From: Hydnum rufescens UP504
Lineage: Eukaryota > Basidiomycota > Agaricomycetes > Cantharellales > Hydnaceae
Direction of reading: 5' to 3'
DNA: 64,000 nt
Assembly (NCBI GenBank): GCA_014904985.1
Contig: MU128951.1
Location: 38,390 to 102,389 of the forward strand
Of the stretch, positions 12,530 through 23,986 are shown piece after piece. Within the stretch, counting starts at the first letter, position 1. Every line of letters starts with the position of its first letter. The notes beneath the pieces were generated by a model. That model ran no database searches and was not told where the DNA came from. It was given only the letters and a program-made list of their open reading frames with translations. The position numbers were made by a program, and so were the translations under genes.

Positions 12530-13607
12530 ATGGCTAAAGCCAAAGCCTCAACCCGCAAGGCCAAAGCTCCAGCTCGCAAGGCCAAAGCTCCAGCTCGCAA
12601 GGTCAAAGCTCCAGCTCCCAAAGCCAAAGCCCCAACTCCTAAACCCGACGATACGGGCAATGGCGAGGATAAGGGTGCATCCGGTAGTCGTGGACGTGGA
12701 AAGGCTACGGGCAGAGGACGCGGACGTCCAAAGGGCAAAGGCCTGACGAGGGTCGAAAAGAAAGCCAAGGAGGCGGAGGAGGTAAGGATGGTGTGTGTCT
12801 CACACGACCTAGGTCTCACGAATCTGCGCGGTAGAAACACCAGAAAGCCATCCAGGTCGCCAGCGACCACCATGGGTTTCAGCTCCACATCCAATACGGT
12901 TCATCTGCCGCCGCCCCGTCGACGTCTTGTTCGCATTGCCTCGTCGATTATCGGGGATGCAACTTTGCTGCCCTCCAAGCGTCACGCTGATAATTGTTTG
13001 TCTATTGTCGTCACATCAGAAGCTGGTCGTGGCACAACTGGCATAGTCCACGCCGGCACTCTTGAGGTGCCAATCGCAGACACCTCTGAAGTATCCACGT
13101 TGAATGTGGTCGTCAAGCTTGCACACAGCATGTCGCAACGAGCGCCCTGAGGAAGGAATACGAGATCTATCGCGTACTGAGATCCAAAGGAGTCATTGAG
13201 GGCATTGCGACAGTCCTAGGGATCTTTGACGCTTGGGAGTCTGCGAATGGCCCCTCCGCTCTTCTCATGCTGAACTCCGGTGTTGCGCTCGACAAAGTGT
13301 CCTCAGGTTGTTTTTTGTCCCAAGCCCAGTAGTGCGTTTCCGGCAGATCCCTCGTATTTTCGCACAATATGAGTACTGATTTCTCTTTCGGTTCAACAGT
13401 CAGTCGGCCGTGTCGATATTGAAGTCCATTCATGGCGCAGGAATAATTCATAACAGTGTCAATCCGAGGAATATCCTTGTGGGTGATTCTGGAGTTATGA
13501 TCATTGACTTTGGGGGCTCGGAGCTCTGTGATTATCAACACAGAAAAGATGGGGAGTTGAGCCAGCTTGTATATCACCAGACTCCTGCCCAGTTGTTGAT
13601 TAAATAG
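12530..13607 (+). pseudogene. Protein-kinase-like gene with basic N-terminus; frameshifted and lacking the catalytic Asp
   Basis: The ATG at 12530 opens a Lys/Ala/Pro-rich tail with seven-residue KAKAPAR-type repeats and an AT-hook-like GRGRGRPKGKG. A kinase N-lobe follows, with a Gly-rich loop (GRGTTGIVHAG) and VVVKLA supplying the ATP-binding Lys. At about 13135-13145 the frame hits a stop (SQRAP*), while kinase homology goes on in another frame as ALRKEYEIYRVLRSKGV to about 13300. After an intron comes the C-lobe piece at 13410-13607, SIHGAGIIHNSVNPRNILV then IIDFGGSEL. The usual HxD catalytic Asp is replaced (HNSVNPRN), while Asn and DFG remain. Such small kinase genes are common in Agaricomycetes. 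Frameshift plus lost Asp suggests a dead gene or pseudokinase; a sequencing error could explain the frameshift but not the motif change. Confidence 0.65.
12536..12645 (+). repeat. 21-base tandem repeats encoding KAKAPAR
   Basis: About four degenerate copies of a 21-base unit (AAGGCCAAAGCTCCAGCTCG type) run in frame and encode a Lys/Ala/Pro repeat like that of linker-histone tails. They lie at the start of the kinase-like gene, immediately before an AT-hook-like segment. Confidence 0.75.
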
Positions 13608-14439
13608 TCCATTTCTCTGCAGAGTAGCCAAAGACTCCAAATGGGCTTAACTTAGTGACTGGCAAACTTTGCGTTGTGATCACGTGATTTGTTTGACCGG
13701 AGAATTTATGACCTTGTTCTATGATGTGCAGTGAACAGCAGTTTTTAATTAGGGATACCATCCTTTTTAGGCTCACCAAGACCCAGATATGCCATATTTT
13801 TCCCCCCATGTTTTGATGTCAAAATTCAAAGTGAGATGCCCATAGAGGCAATGTTTTTGAACCTGAGGAATAATCTTCACATTTAGGCCTGTTCGGACAC
13901 CCCAGAACGTTCAAAGAACGCGTTTCTTTGAATGTTTCTGGGTATCCGAACAGGCCTTATAAGCATCTTTATCCCTTAAGTTGATAATTTTTATGCTTGA
14001 GTTGTGTATTCTAGAGGGTCACAACCATCTTAAGCCCATTTCAACTCTTCAGCTATTCTTTGGAGAAAAGGGCTACATAATCAACAAACTGGGTACTGGC
14101 ATATTATGTGAATATTAATTAGCGCCCAAGTGCAAGGGTTATGCATAACAGACATTTTATTCCATTGTACATCGCGCACATGTATTTTGCGTCTAAAGAT
14201 TGCATCCACACGATTGTGATCACCATTGTCATGAATTAGAATGTTGGTCAGCTCCGGAAGATTCCCCCCGTATGTTCTTTGGTGCTCGCGTTGAAAATGG
14301 TGGTGGATCGGGGTGTCTACCTGTGATGTAGTCCTTTCGATCATTCAAATAGTCTCCAGAACTACTACCTGCCAGATTCCGGTCCACGGGCGAGAAATAG
14401 TACAGTGAACACATACAACAAACACACGAGCCACGTACT
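13608..14439. other. Intergenic region between kinase-like gene and TAN1
   Basis: AT-rich, with no supported gene. It contains the palindromic MITE at 13886-13956 and a CACGTG box in GATCACGTGATT near 13680. Confidence 0.4.
13886..13956. mobile_element. 71-bp palindromic MITE, PIF/Harbinger-like
   Basis: The two halves are near-perfect inverted copies: the left arm GGCCTGTTCGGACACCC matches the complement of the right arm that ends CCGAACAGGCC. The centre is AACG/CGTT at 13917-13924. TTA stands on both sides (13883-13885 and 13957-13959). A 3-bp TWA duplication with GGCCTGTT-type ends is characteristic of PIF/Harbinger elements. At 71 bp it has no coding capacity and would form a long hairpin. 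Confidence 0.75.
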
Positions 14440-15759
14440 CTATCTGTTGAGTCCAAGTCCAGACCCATCCGCCTCATCACCCAATCCCCGAGCAACAGCG
14501 GCCTCAGCGATAGAATTAACATTAAATTTGCGGAACCTGTCGTAGTCCCTAACGACGCTCAGACCACACACGAACTGCATGCCCCCAAAGCCATAAAGTC
14601 ATAAGGAAGTCGTGCAAGACCAAAAAAAAAAAGAAGGCGAGGGGCAGGGGTTGGGCACGTCGAACACGCACCATGTACAGTTCCACAAGGATGACGAGTT
14701 CTGCATGTTCAATGTCGACGGAGTGCCCTCTGTCGATCGGCACACACTTGGCGAGTGCGGGATACAGCTCTTCGCGCGCTAGGGCGTTGTGGTTTCGGGT
14801 GGAAAGTTGTATTCGGTACTGTGTGGAGGTGCAGACTACTGTATGAGGAATGAACCAATGGTCCCTACACCAACTTCTAATCGTACCTTGAAGGGTCGGG
14901 GAGGATCTGAATCGAAGGCAGGAGGAAGGAGGCGTTCCGCTAAGCGTACGATGTCGGGCAAGGTGGCAGCACAAGTGTCCCATACCGGTGAGAATCGAAA
15001 TACGTGTCTGGAGATATTATAATGGAGGAAGCGTTCATACGGGACGGGGTCGTCCGAGTCAGTGGGGACACGAACTTTGTATGTGTGATTCCCGTGCGAT
15101 TCACTTCATCGATGTGAGCAGAGACCAATCGGACTGGATCTATTGGTGGTTTGACGGCGAAGAAAATTGCTGAGTGAGTAAGGTAGAGATAGTCGTTAAT
15201 CCTGGGTACGAGCAGGAGCAAAAAAGTATCCCGTACTACAGGGTGCATTAATTCGGCAATTGACTAAGTAAACCGTACAGAAATGAGGAACGGGGATCAG
15301 AATGCTCGCCTCGCCAGATCAGAACAGGACAGAGACGAAAAATGACATACCGAACCTATGTTCATTGCGCGGCTTATTCAATTCTGCAATTTCTTTCGCC
15401 ATTGCTGTTTCTAGATCTTCATCTTGATCCCCTTCACCGTCAACTCCATCTTTCATTTCTGAAGGTGGATATAGCACATCCGCCAGCTACCAGAGGCGCC
15501 AGAAGATAGATAGATAATCAGAAATACAACAAGGCAAAAGCGAATATGAGATATACCGATTCAAACAGGTCATACAGTTCCCCAACAGTCTGTTTCTCCT
15601 TTCCCTACCAGTACACAAACGTCAACCCAAATCCAGATGGCTCTAAAACAATACATCGAGGCCTGACTGTGAGCTCACCTTGACACAAGAGACCCATATG
15701 CCAGGCCCTTCAACCTTGTTCCGATGGGGAATCTTCGATGCTGGACGCTTTGTTCGCAT
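14440..15759 (-). CDS. tan1: TAN1/THUMPD1-family THUMP-domain protein (tRNA acetylation adaptor)
   Basis: Tan1/THUMPD1 binds tRNA and helps the Kre33/NAT10 acetyltransferase form N4-acetylcytidine at position 12 of tRNA-Ser and tRNA-Leu. Seen on the minus strand: ATG at 15759 (MRTKRPASKIPHRN), GPGIWVSCVK, GKEKQTVGELYDLFES, an acidic stretch, AMAKEIAELNKPR, then AIFFAVKPPIDPVRLVSAHI and NRTGITHTK, then FSPVWDTCAATLPDIVRLAERL. The THUMP core follows, with YRIQLSTRNHNALAREELYP, ALAKCVPIDRGHSVDIEHAEL and VILVELYM joined over an intron to FVCGLSVVRDYDRFRKFNV. The end is at stop 14440-14442. All exon joins keep frame with GT-AG introns, including one with a long T-run (14620-14640). It appears complete. 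Confidence 0.88.
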
Positions 15760-16139
15760 GTGATTTCAATTCTTCTCATTTGGGGCGATTGAAAAAAGCT
15801 GTCGAGGTCAAACTGACCTCGATATACTTTTTAATGTTTTTCTTCCTGCTGCGTTCACTTCCCATCGTCAATGATGAGACACGTGAGCGGGATGACCCGG
15901 CGGTGTCAACGTCAATTTTACTCTAAGAGCCGCAGTGCACGGCACCAAGAGAGCGATGGTGAAGGTTGGAGAGTCCCGATTGTTGTGTGTATGGATATAC
16001 AATAAGTACTGGAGCGAATGAATGAGCATTCAACTGTGAACACTCTACAAGCCTCCGCCTTCATCCTAAAAGTCCCAATTGGCAAGGATGGAAGGCAATT
16101 AAAGGGAAACGACACCACAGCCAACCCTTACATTTTAAA
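15760..16139. other. Intergenic space, TAN1 promoter side
   Basis: No supported gene. It lies between the TAN1 start and the stop of the Ser/Thr-rich protein gene; both are on the minus strand, so it holds the 3' end of one and the promoter of the other. Confidence 0.4.
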
Positions 16140-17431
16140 CTATTCCTCTACCATGGACAATGAGGACAGGACAGTCCATCTTGTGCGAGATGTGTCATAT
16201 ACGGTATTACTGATGCCCCTCGCCCATCCCCTGTCCTCCGTACGCAGCATGCACGCCAGGTGACGCCGAACGCGCGCCCCCAAACGCCATGTTTGGCCCC
16301 GGTGAAGGGGATCTCGTTGCGTACAGTTGCCCGGGACCAGGCGAGGGAGTCCTTCCCGTCGGAATATATGCAGTCTGGGGCCAGGACTGATCGCCCGCCC
16401 GCCACCGTTCGGGCCTGGACTTCGTGCTTGGTAGAGATCATCGGGTCTGCCTTGATTGGGCGTCGTGGGCGACATCGTAGGCGGCACGGGCCCGCGGTAG
16501 GGATCGTAGTATGCACCTGAGTGGGGGTAGACACCGCCGGCGGGGTCGTCATAGTATTGCTGAGGAGGCTCAGGTGCTGGAAGGGAGTATGGAGCCGGGG
16601 CTGCGTGGACTGCGAGGTCAGCTGTTGATGAATCGGCCAAACTTCGTCCGTCAAAGTCTGTCTCGGAACGGTCGAGCGCATTCGTTTCAATACCGGCTCG
16701 TCCAGTGGGTCGTGCAGGGAGGGGATGCATGGCGGCAGCCCCATCTAATTCAGGCCACCGAATCGCATTGCCTGCACAAAAGGGATGTCATAATTTCGAC
16801 CATACACAGAGGGTGTTGAGGGGTTGAACAAACCGTCGTCATCGTCGAAGTCCGCGAAACGCTTTTTCTTCAATTTCCAGATGATAAACCCAATAATTGC
16901 AAGGGCACCAAGACCGCCTGCCACGGACAAGCCAATGACGGTAGATGTCGAAATGCCACCACCACCTGAAGGAGGGGGGCCTGTTGGTGAGGCAGAGGCA
17001 GACGAACTGGTTGAAGAGAGTGTGCTGGAGTCGCTCGTCTGTGAGGCAGTGACTGTGACTTCTACAGCAGTCTGAGATGTCGATGAAGTGGACGAGGTCA
17101 AAGAAGGTGTTGTCGATGTTGCCGCTAAGCTAGGGGAGGAGGTTGGGGTTGATGCTGCAGACGAAGAGGTCTTAGAAGGAGTGGATGAGGATGTGCTAGA
17201 TGTGGAAGTTGATGAGGATGTGGGCGAGGACGTGGAAGAAGGTGTCGGGACATCCGAGGTTGAGACTGGGTCCGCAGAGGATGGGGGGTTAATTGTAGGA
17301 TTGAGTATTTGTCGTTCTACATGTTTCCCTTGAGCATGCAGCCGTGGGCGCACGTCGTGAGGAAGGGGTTGTAGGTTGGAAACGACTACGGTGGGGGCGA
17401 AGAGGGCCGTGACGAGGTAGCCAAGTCTCAT
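16140..17431 (-). CDS. Ser/Thr-rich single-pass membrane protein (Mid2/Wsc-like layout)
   Basis: Seen: ATG at 17431, a hydrophobic N-terminal signal peptide (MRLGYLVTALFAPTVVV), an extracellular stretch of about 110 residues almost entirely Ser/Thr/Pro (likely O-mannosylated), a Gly-rich hinge, one membrane helix (VIGLSVAGGLGALAIIGFII) followed by KLKKKRF and an acidic patch, then a Pro/Tyr-rich cytosolic tail. An intron near 16770-16800 joins SVYG to NAIRWPELDGAAAMHP. The tail runs to a stop at 16140; its last part (after SPGP) is less certain and might have another intron. This layout is common in basidiomycetes and resembles cell-wall stress sensors, but no diagnostic WSC or Mid2 domain is seen, so function is open. 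The start is 137 bases from the divergent gene at 17569. Confidence 0.75.
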
Positions 17432-17568
17432 GGCTGGAGACCTCTAGTTGTTCACTGGCTGCCTTTTCCGGGACGAGACGACTGCTGGCTTCAGCTGCCT
17501 GTGCACCTTGCCCTGGTTGCTTATAGCAGAGCTGTAGAAATCTTCTTAAGGAGACAGTCACGTGACTC
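17432..17568. promoter_or_regulatory. Compact bidirectional promoter with GTCACGTGAC palindrome
   Basis: Only 137 bases separate two divergent start codons. A perfect 10-base palindrome GTCACGTGAC (17557-17566, CACGTG at 17559-17564) ends two bases before the ATG at 17569. CACGTG boxes bind bHLH factors of the Cbf1/Pho4 type in fungi. Its position at the start codon makes a role in either gene possible but unproven. Confidence 0.4.
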
Positions 17569-18578
17569 ATGGACATCTTCATTGGCGAGGACTACATTGA
17601 CGATGAGGACGAGAGTGTCGTCGCGAACAGTCGCGATGAACGTATACGTCGTGCATTCAAGCAGAGCAAGGAGAGCTATAAGAATGAACTCGTGGTTCTC
17701 ACTCCTGGCTGGTTTGTTTGCGATCCTATCGACGTCCCAATTGTAGCCAGCAACCAGAAACTAGGGCTCCAAAATATAGGTAATTTTCCCCTGGATGAAT
17801 ATCACTCCTTCCCTGATGCCCATCCGCAGATGCATCCGTGCATCGGGCGTACTTTCAACATAACTACCAGCTGGCTCTGGATCTTTGCTTGGCATACCTG
17901 GACGGCGTCCGAGATGGAAAAATTATTCTTGAAGGGAACAGCAGCAGCAGGGAAAGAGAGTTCTTGGACATTGCCATCAAGGCATCCCTCCGTCTGCGCA
18001 ATATCACCGTCGCAAATGAGCTTGCTGATCGGACAGCCTCCCGATGGACTGCTCATCCAGCTCTTGGTTTCTCTGCGGCCCAAGCCTACCTTCTCGGCTC
18101 TCGCCCAAGAGGTACATTCACTATCTTCCCAACACATCCCGAACATGTAAACTAAATGTTACGTCTAGATGCCATCTCCGCTCTTCTTAAAAGCGCCCAC
18201 CAAAGAGGGGGGAGTTATCCATACCTCCAGCTCCTTTCCCGTGCTTTCAAAGAGTGGGATACTTCGTCCCCAATAGAAGGGGAGGTGGACAAGGATGCTC
18301 TGCGCTCATTTCACAATCTTATCCTTGGATTCAGCCAGCGGGCCACAGGCGCTTTCTCACGGCCATTATTCCCCGAACTGCGGACCACCTCTCGTGCGCA
18401 GTCGGATAATAAAGCTCCGGTGATTCCCTCCGAAACATTATCATCTTGGGCTCAAGCAGCTGGGTTCGACGGAGAAGACCATGATGCCCTCGTTGCATTA
18501 TGCACCTCCAAGCAAGAAGACGACCATTCAATCCTCGAGACTGCCACCAGTGGCGAGCGATCCGTACGGACGTTGTAA
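17569..18578 (+). CDS. Conserved-looking protein of unknown function, alpha-helical
   Basis: I do not recognise this gene. Three exons join in frame: MDIFIGEDYIDDEDESVV onward to KLGLQNI (intron about 17783-17831), DASVHRAYFQHNYQLALDLC to LLGSRPR (intron about 18113-18168), then DAISALLKSAHQRGGSYPYL to a stop at 18576-18578. The N-terminus is acidic. The middle reads like helical hairpins of TPR character (NYQLALDLCLAYLDG; ERTASRW-type helices; AQAYLLGSRPRDAISALL). No signal peptide or membrane segment is seen. About 295 residues are predicted. It is divergent from the Ser/Thr-rich membrane protein and convergent with the transporter gene. Intron placement is supported by continuous frame, so I think the gene is real. 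Confidence 0.65.
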
Positions 18579-18892
18579 CACGCAAAAGGGAACCTCGAGT
18601 TCTAGTTATCCATTAGGGAGACGATAGGTATGTGTTACATCATAGTTTCATGGAATGCGTGCCCGCGCCGCGGATTATCTCTCATTCACTTCTTATCTCC
18701 TGGCATTTGGCCTTTAAATCCTGACGGCAGGCGCGTGTATTATTCTTCTTTCAAAGTCCGAGATACCGCAGTAGGATCTGTAATGGGGTAGAGCCATCGG
18801 GCTGCGCAGGGAGACACCCCAATTCAGGTTTACCCCCTTTGGAGGGCTCAAGCGTCAACTAAAAATCCAACACATTTCTCAGAGACTGCGGC
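18579..18892. other. Convergent 3' intergenic space
   Basis: 314 bases between two convergent genes. I see nothing in it beyond likely 3' untranslated regions. Confidence 0.4.
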
Positions 18893-21587
18893 TCAGTTAA
18901 CTCCGCAGTGAATCAAGAGACAAACCTTAATAGTCTGTACTGTCGTGAAGATTGTCGCCGCGAGACCAAATACCATCAACGCAATATCCTTCGCCTTTGC
19001 CAAGCGTGAGCGAGCACATGCTTTGTAATGCAGCATGGCCGGATAAATGTAACAAAGGGGAATACTGCGTTGGGGCAGCGGCGTCGTGTGATCAGTGAAC
19101 ATAGAATAGAGGACGTGATCATATGGGACGCACCAAGCGAACGACCCGATGAAACTAACAAACTTGTCGAGATCGGCAGCTCCAAACCACGCAAGCAAGT
19201 AACACATGAAAACCATACTTGCTCGGAACGCATTCTTTTCCCACTTGATCTTCAAATTCGTCTTTCCACTCTTCGTAAAGAACGCATTCTCCATAATCCG
19301 AAGTGCAGGGAAGAGTTGGAGTGGCGCAGAGAGGAGGATCGCTATGCTGTAGAGTAACTGGACGACACGCACCGCTGACTGATCCTGAGGCAAGTTGACG
19401 AAAATGACAGGTTCGACAGAGGACCCGTAAGCCGCATATGAAAGGACACCAGCCCCGCCGAAGAGGACTACAGTGAAAGTTTCAGTTACACACTAGAGAA
19501 TCACAAGGCTCGAGTATGCTCACACATCAGGAAGATCATTACACCACTTAAAGCGGCGGGAACTTGCGAGGTTCACGCATCGCATCAGTAATAGGAATGA
19601 CCTGCAGAAGTATGGCCGTTAGCCAGAGTGTATCTCTGAGACCGACCTGACTCACAAGACCAACACCCTCAAAAGAGAATACCGCAGTCCTAGTCATAAA
19701 TTATCTTAATTCTGATAATAGGTAAGAATCGATTGATGATACGCACCCGATCAGCAGTGGGAATGATTTGGGATTGAATAGGGCCACATCTGCAACACCT
19801 TCACGTGCAATTAAAGCGGCCTCGTTCGATGCGATGTATATAATCCCAACAAGGATGAACAGATCAGCGATGAGCGCCGTACCCGACAGCTTGGCGAGAT
19901 TGCGAACAAGCGACAGAGGGAGGAGGACAATCGTCTGCATAAAGATGAGATACTGTATTGGAACCAGATGACGGCAGTTTGTTACTGCCATGATAAGTGA
20001 TTGGAGGTTGCTCGCGACAAATATCGTATACGCGGCACAAAAGCCCAGTTGTGACAGCACGATAGACGATAAGATCGCCATGCGCATCCAACTCCCGTAC
20101 AGTGTTCCACCGATATCTGAATTGTTGTGGTCAGAGGCCTGATTCGCGTCCGGGAGCTCCTGTTCTCACCTCCAAAGCTACCGGAGACGACAAATTTTGT
20201 CTTGACGAGTAATATGAACGAATAGAGTGAAATCATCGCAATGAAAGCTAGGGTTATTGTCGAGAATAGCATCCCGCCGTTGTAAAAACTACCCAATCCC
20301 ATTAGAGAGGGAAAAGGAAAAGGATGATGTGACTCACGCTTTTCCCAGAAACAAAATCCCAGTGCCAATAAATGATTTCAACAACTACAGCGAAGTTAGA
20401 CCGTTTCAAGCAGATATTGCAACGAACATACCATCAGGACCGCTTGGCTAACAGTTGCATCCCCTGGGGAGCGAGACACCGATCGCCGACGGCGCCGCGA
20501 CCCACTAGTGTCACGCCCGCGGCTTGGTAGCCGAGAGACTAGAGGGCTTCCCTCGAATGACTTTGAGGGATCCCGGCTTTGGGATGACTGGTGCTGTAGC
20601 CCACGAAGGCCCTCTTCCGCTTCAGATATTCTGGAGGGACCACTGACATGGAGGGGACGAGCCTCATCATCAGCCACTGCCTCCTCGTCTTCGTCTTCGT
20701 CTTCTTCAAGATCTTCGCCACCCTAACATGTGACACGTTATAGTAATGTAAACGAAAGGCAATGTAATGAACGGCACATACAAAGTGCCCGAAGAGATAC
20801 AGAAAATCTATGAAGTTATTCGACATTGGAGGGAGCTCCGTACCCTGCTCATTGGCTCTCTGTAACAAGTAGTTGCGACGAAAGCCACCAGGTTCCCGAA
20901 TGTGTTGGAAAGTTGGATCGATGTTAACAGGGGGAGGAGCAAGAGACATGGAACGGGCGCGGCGCAGTGCATCGCGTCGTGCGTCGGATTCCCACTTGTA
21001 GATTCCATGGCTACGTGAAATCCAGCTTGGATAACAGATGTCATTCACCAAGATAGGCGCACGTACGTTATATCGCCCCCTGGCTTAGAATACGGTACGG
21101 GAAATTCGGCATCGTCCTCAAGAAGGTCTCCAGAAGTCCCAGGCTCAGGTGTATGTTTGTCTTTTGGAAATGCGGCAACTGACGACGGGCTTGAGGCCAT
21201 ATTATCTCTTTCATCTCGGGAGACCAAATGACGTCGAAGGACCTTGGCCTTGTGCTCGCCTGGGACCTCTTCAAGATCCTGGGGCGTAGAAGGAAAAGCG
21301 CTCGGGATATCGAAAACAGCTGGACTTTGGCGCCCACTTGGAGTGTCTCGTGATGCAGGAAATGCTGCTCCTGAGGTAGAAAAACTGTTCGGTCTTGGGG
21401 AGGTCATATTACGGGGGGGAATATTCGGAGGCGGTGTACCGGCCCATGATCCGGGGGTTTGTAGGGCAGCGTTCAAAGCAGCGTGCTCATCGTCAAGAGC
21501 AGCACGGTCATCTCGGGGGGAACGGGGACTGGTAATTCCCAGAGGACTGGTAGGATTTGGGTTCACAGACTTGTGAGGATTCGACAT
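18893..21587 (-). CDS. AVT3/AVT4-type vacuolar amino-acid transporter (Aa_trans family)
   Basis: AVT3-type proteins export neutral amino acids from the vacuole. Seen: ATG at 21587 (MSNPHKSVNPNPTSPLG), a long disordered Ser/Pro N-tail with TPEPGTSGDLLEDDAEFP, a second soluble exon with REPGGFRRNYLLQRANEQG and FIDFLYLFGHF, an acidic plus Arg/Ser stretch, then the membrane core. The core includes LLKSFIGTGILFLGK, FYNGGMLFSTITLAFIAMISLYSF, MAILSSIVLSQLGFCAAYTIF, TIVLLPLSLVRNLAKLSG, ALIADLFILVGIIYI, the F-S-F-E-G-V-type segment encoded around 19650-19690, VRVVQLLYSIAILLS, FMCYLLAWFG and a final helix before the stop at 18893-18895. About ten short introns are implied. The 5' side abuts the left edge of the tandem array, so its promoter may lie inside repeat DNA. 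Confidence 0.85.
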
Positions 21588-22490
21588 CGGAAAACTGCTA
21601 TCGCACTTGAGGGAAGTTGAGGGCACAAAACTTGATTCTAGGGGTATAAGGAGAGCACGAGGCCCAAATTCAAAGTGCGATGCAACTTGCCGAAAACTGT
21701 CACCCCAGTCACGGCCCTGAAATCGACAGCGAGTATGTCGCTGAATATGGAGGCAGCCCCTCCTGCATTCCCTTTGAGCTGTCGTCGTGCGCTTTACGCC
21801 ATTTTCCCCCAAGTATACTGCCCACAAGACCAAGAATGATGCCAAGGACTGAGAGATCTCCCCTGATGATGTCCCTACTACCAAGCTTCTTGGAGGCACG
21901 TATCAAGGACCAGAAAAACGTACCCCAAGAGACGAGTTTTACTGGATTTAGCTATAGGCATCTATTATATTGGGCACTCCCTCTTCAAGAATCATCGACT
22001 CCCAAAGTAGCTATTCATCTCTGCCTAGAACTTGCGATCGAAGACAACGTTATTTTGCGTGTACCACTACACTACATGAACATATCCGAATGAGTCCCTC
22101 CTGACATGATTGTGAGAGCTGGCGATCAACTCGTGCGCTGACATTCCTTAAGTGGTGCTCGAATTCTGCGCTATCCTGGACCTATATAGCTATTTGTGGA
22201 CTTCTTTAATTTCTAGACTCACCGTACGGATGAATCATGCCCCGCTATCCTCTGGGTGAGGGTTTCGGGCTTGATCTCGTTAAGGCGTACATCTTCAGGT
22301 AACTGGGATACCTTCCCACTGGGTAGTATAGAATAATAATGCATTATGCTTGACGTCATGTTTACACCATCAACCAACAAGGCTTTTCAATCCGTATGAT
22401 TTCGGCTCCAATAACGACGTAAATCTGGGAGCTGGACCTCTTCCTTGGTTGTAAATCCTACTCATGCCTTCTCTCACCTGGAACCTGTCC

Positions 22491-23986
22491 TCATATTTCA
22501 TGACGTATATCCTCATCAGTAAGGATAAAAGTCTGGTCCAAATTCCACTTGGCCGCGTCGCCATAGAGTCGGCTCCCGAGAGGATCCACAACCCGCCGAC
22601 TAGAGGAAACAATCATGTTATACAGTTCGTACGTATGAAACTGTGGAATTGTCTTGTCAGTGGTGGACTGAATAAACACATTGGAAGAAAACCCAACTGG
22701 GCGATCTGGAGCCAATTGAACGCGAGCTTCGATCAACGTAGCCAGGTCAGTCATCGATTGACCCGGATCTCCTACTAAGACGGGCATATTGGGGTTTACG
22801 GCAGCACCACGAACCAGAGCCTCGTTCGTCGGAGAAAAAGCCACTGTCCCTCGTGCTTTCAACCCAGAGCTTGCAATCAGTATAAATTCCCACCTGAGAG
22901 GCCAAAGATATTCACGCACTACTGGTTGCGGTTGTCTCTATCTCCAGCCAATTCTCAATCCTCCTTTCATTCAACAACCCTACATGAAGGAAACCATATC
23001 TGCGTAATGGAGGTCCGACGGAAGAGTCACGGACACGATGCTGTGATCTGCTGACTCTGTATCTCCTATAACAATAGCGCACGGTTCGGATGCGGCCGAA
23101 GCGGTAATCCATGACCCGCCTGTGTGAGAAGACCCAATCCAAAAAAGAAAGTAGGGAGCATGAAGAGTTTGATACAATGCCCAATGGGCGTATCGCCGCC
23201 TCCATTGTGCTGACTGAATACATCGGGAGTGCAGTCACCTAGAGGCAAAATGATAGAATAATATGAATTGGGAAACAGATAACTGATGACCTGAATGATA
23301 GAGGGAGGCGCACACGAAATTCGTCCAGAGCCAGGTGGGAGTCTTCCGCGAATGAGTTCAGGTCTCCCCCAGTATTCTCGGGTTGACTGGAGAAGAAGCG
23401 GCGCCCGTTTTCGCCAGACGATATCGACTCCTTCATCGTCCGCGGAATGACCTGTAACTTCCTACACGTGCATATAGTTGGCCCGATAGCGCCCTTCAGT
23501 CAATAGTCCCCAATTCCATTTTGCAATTCAACCCTCACCTCCCAAGCCTACGTAGCTGGTGTAAAATTTCAGGAGAAACAGATGCGATTCCGTATAACCA
23601 AGGGGCTCCAAAAGCTCGGCAAGGAGACGAATGTTACTCTCCAGGTGTCGCAGCGTTCTTTCATCAGTGGCGACAGTCTAGATCGATCCCGAACAAGAGC
23701 ACGGCAAGCAGGATGAACAAACACAGTCATATATTTAGACGTATCGTCCCACTGACAACATTTATTTCCTTGATGGTACTCAGGAAAGCACGGATCCCCG
23801 TTCGGACACCACTAATGCCAATAGGAATCTCGCGGAGTGCGTTCGCCACAGATACTATTGCACTGGTGGAGATGCTCTTGGGGAGTTGGGGTGCACATTG
23901 CGCTTCGGGTCTCGGGGTTTGCAGAGTGTGAAGAATGCAAGTAAGCGCCGAGTCCACATCTGCCTTGGTCTACTTGTATCGTTCAT
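22491..23986 (-). pseudogene. Array unit 1 gene copy (most divergent), frameshifted
   Basis: The first exon from ATG 23986 (MNDTSRPRQMWTRRLL) loses frame by one base relative to units 7-9 near 23895, so PKSISTSAIVSVANALREIP continues in another frame. The middle exon (FLFWIGSSHTGGSWITAS) and the C-terminal core (22919-22491, with FSPTNEALVRGAAV, LVGDPGQSMTDLA, FSSNVFIQS) are open. This is the most diverged copy in the core. It sits at the array edge next to the transporter gene, as expected for an old terminal repeat. Confidence 0.6.
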
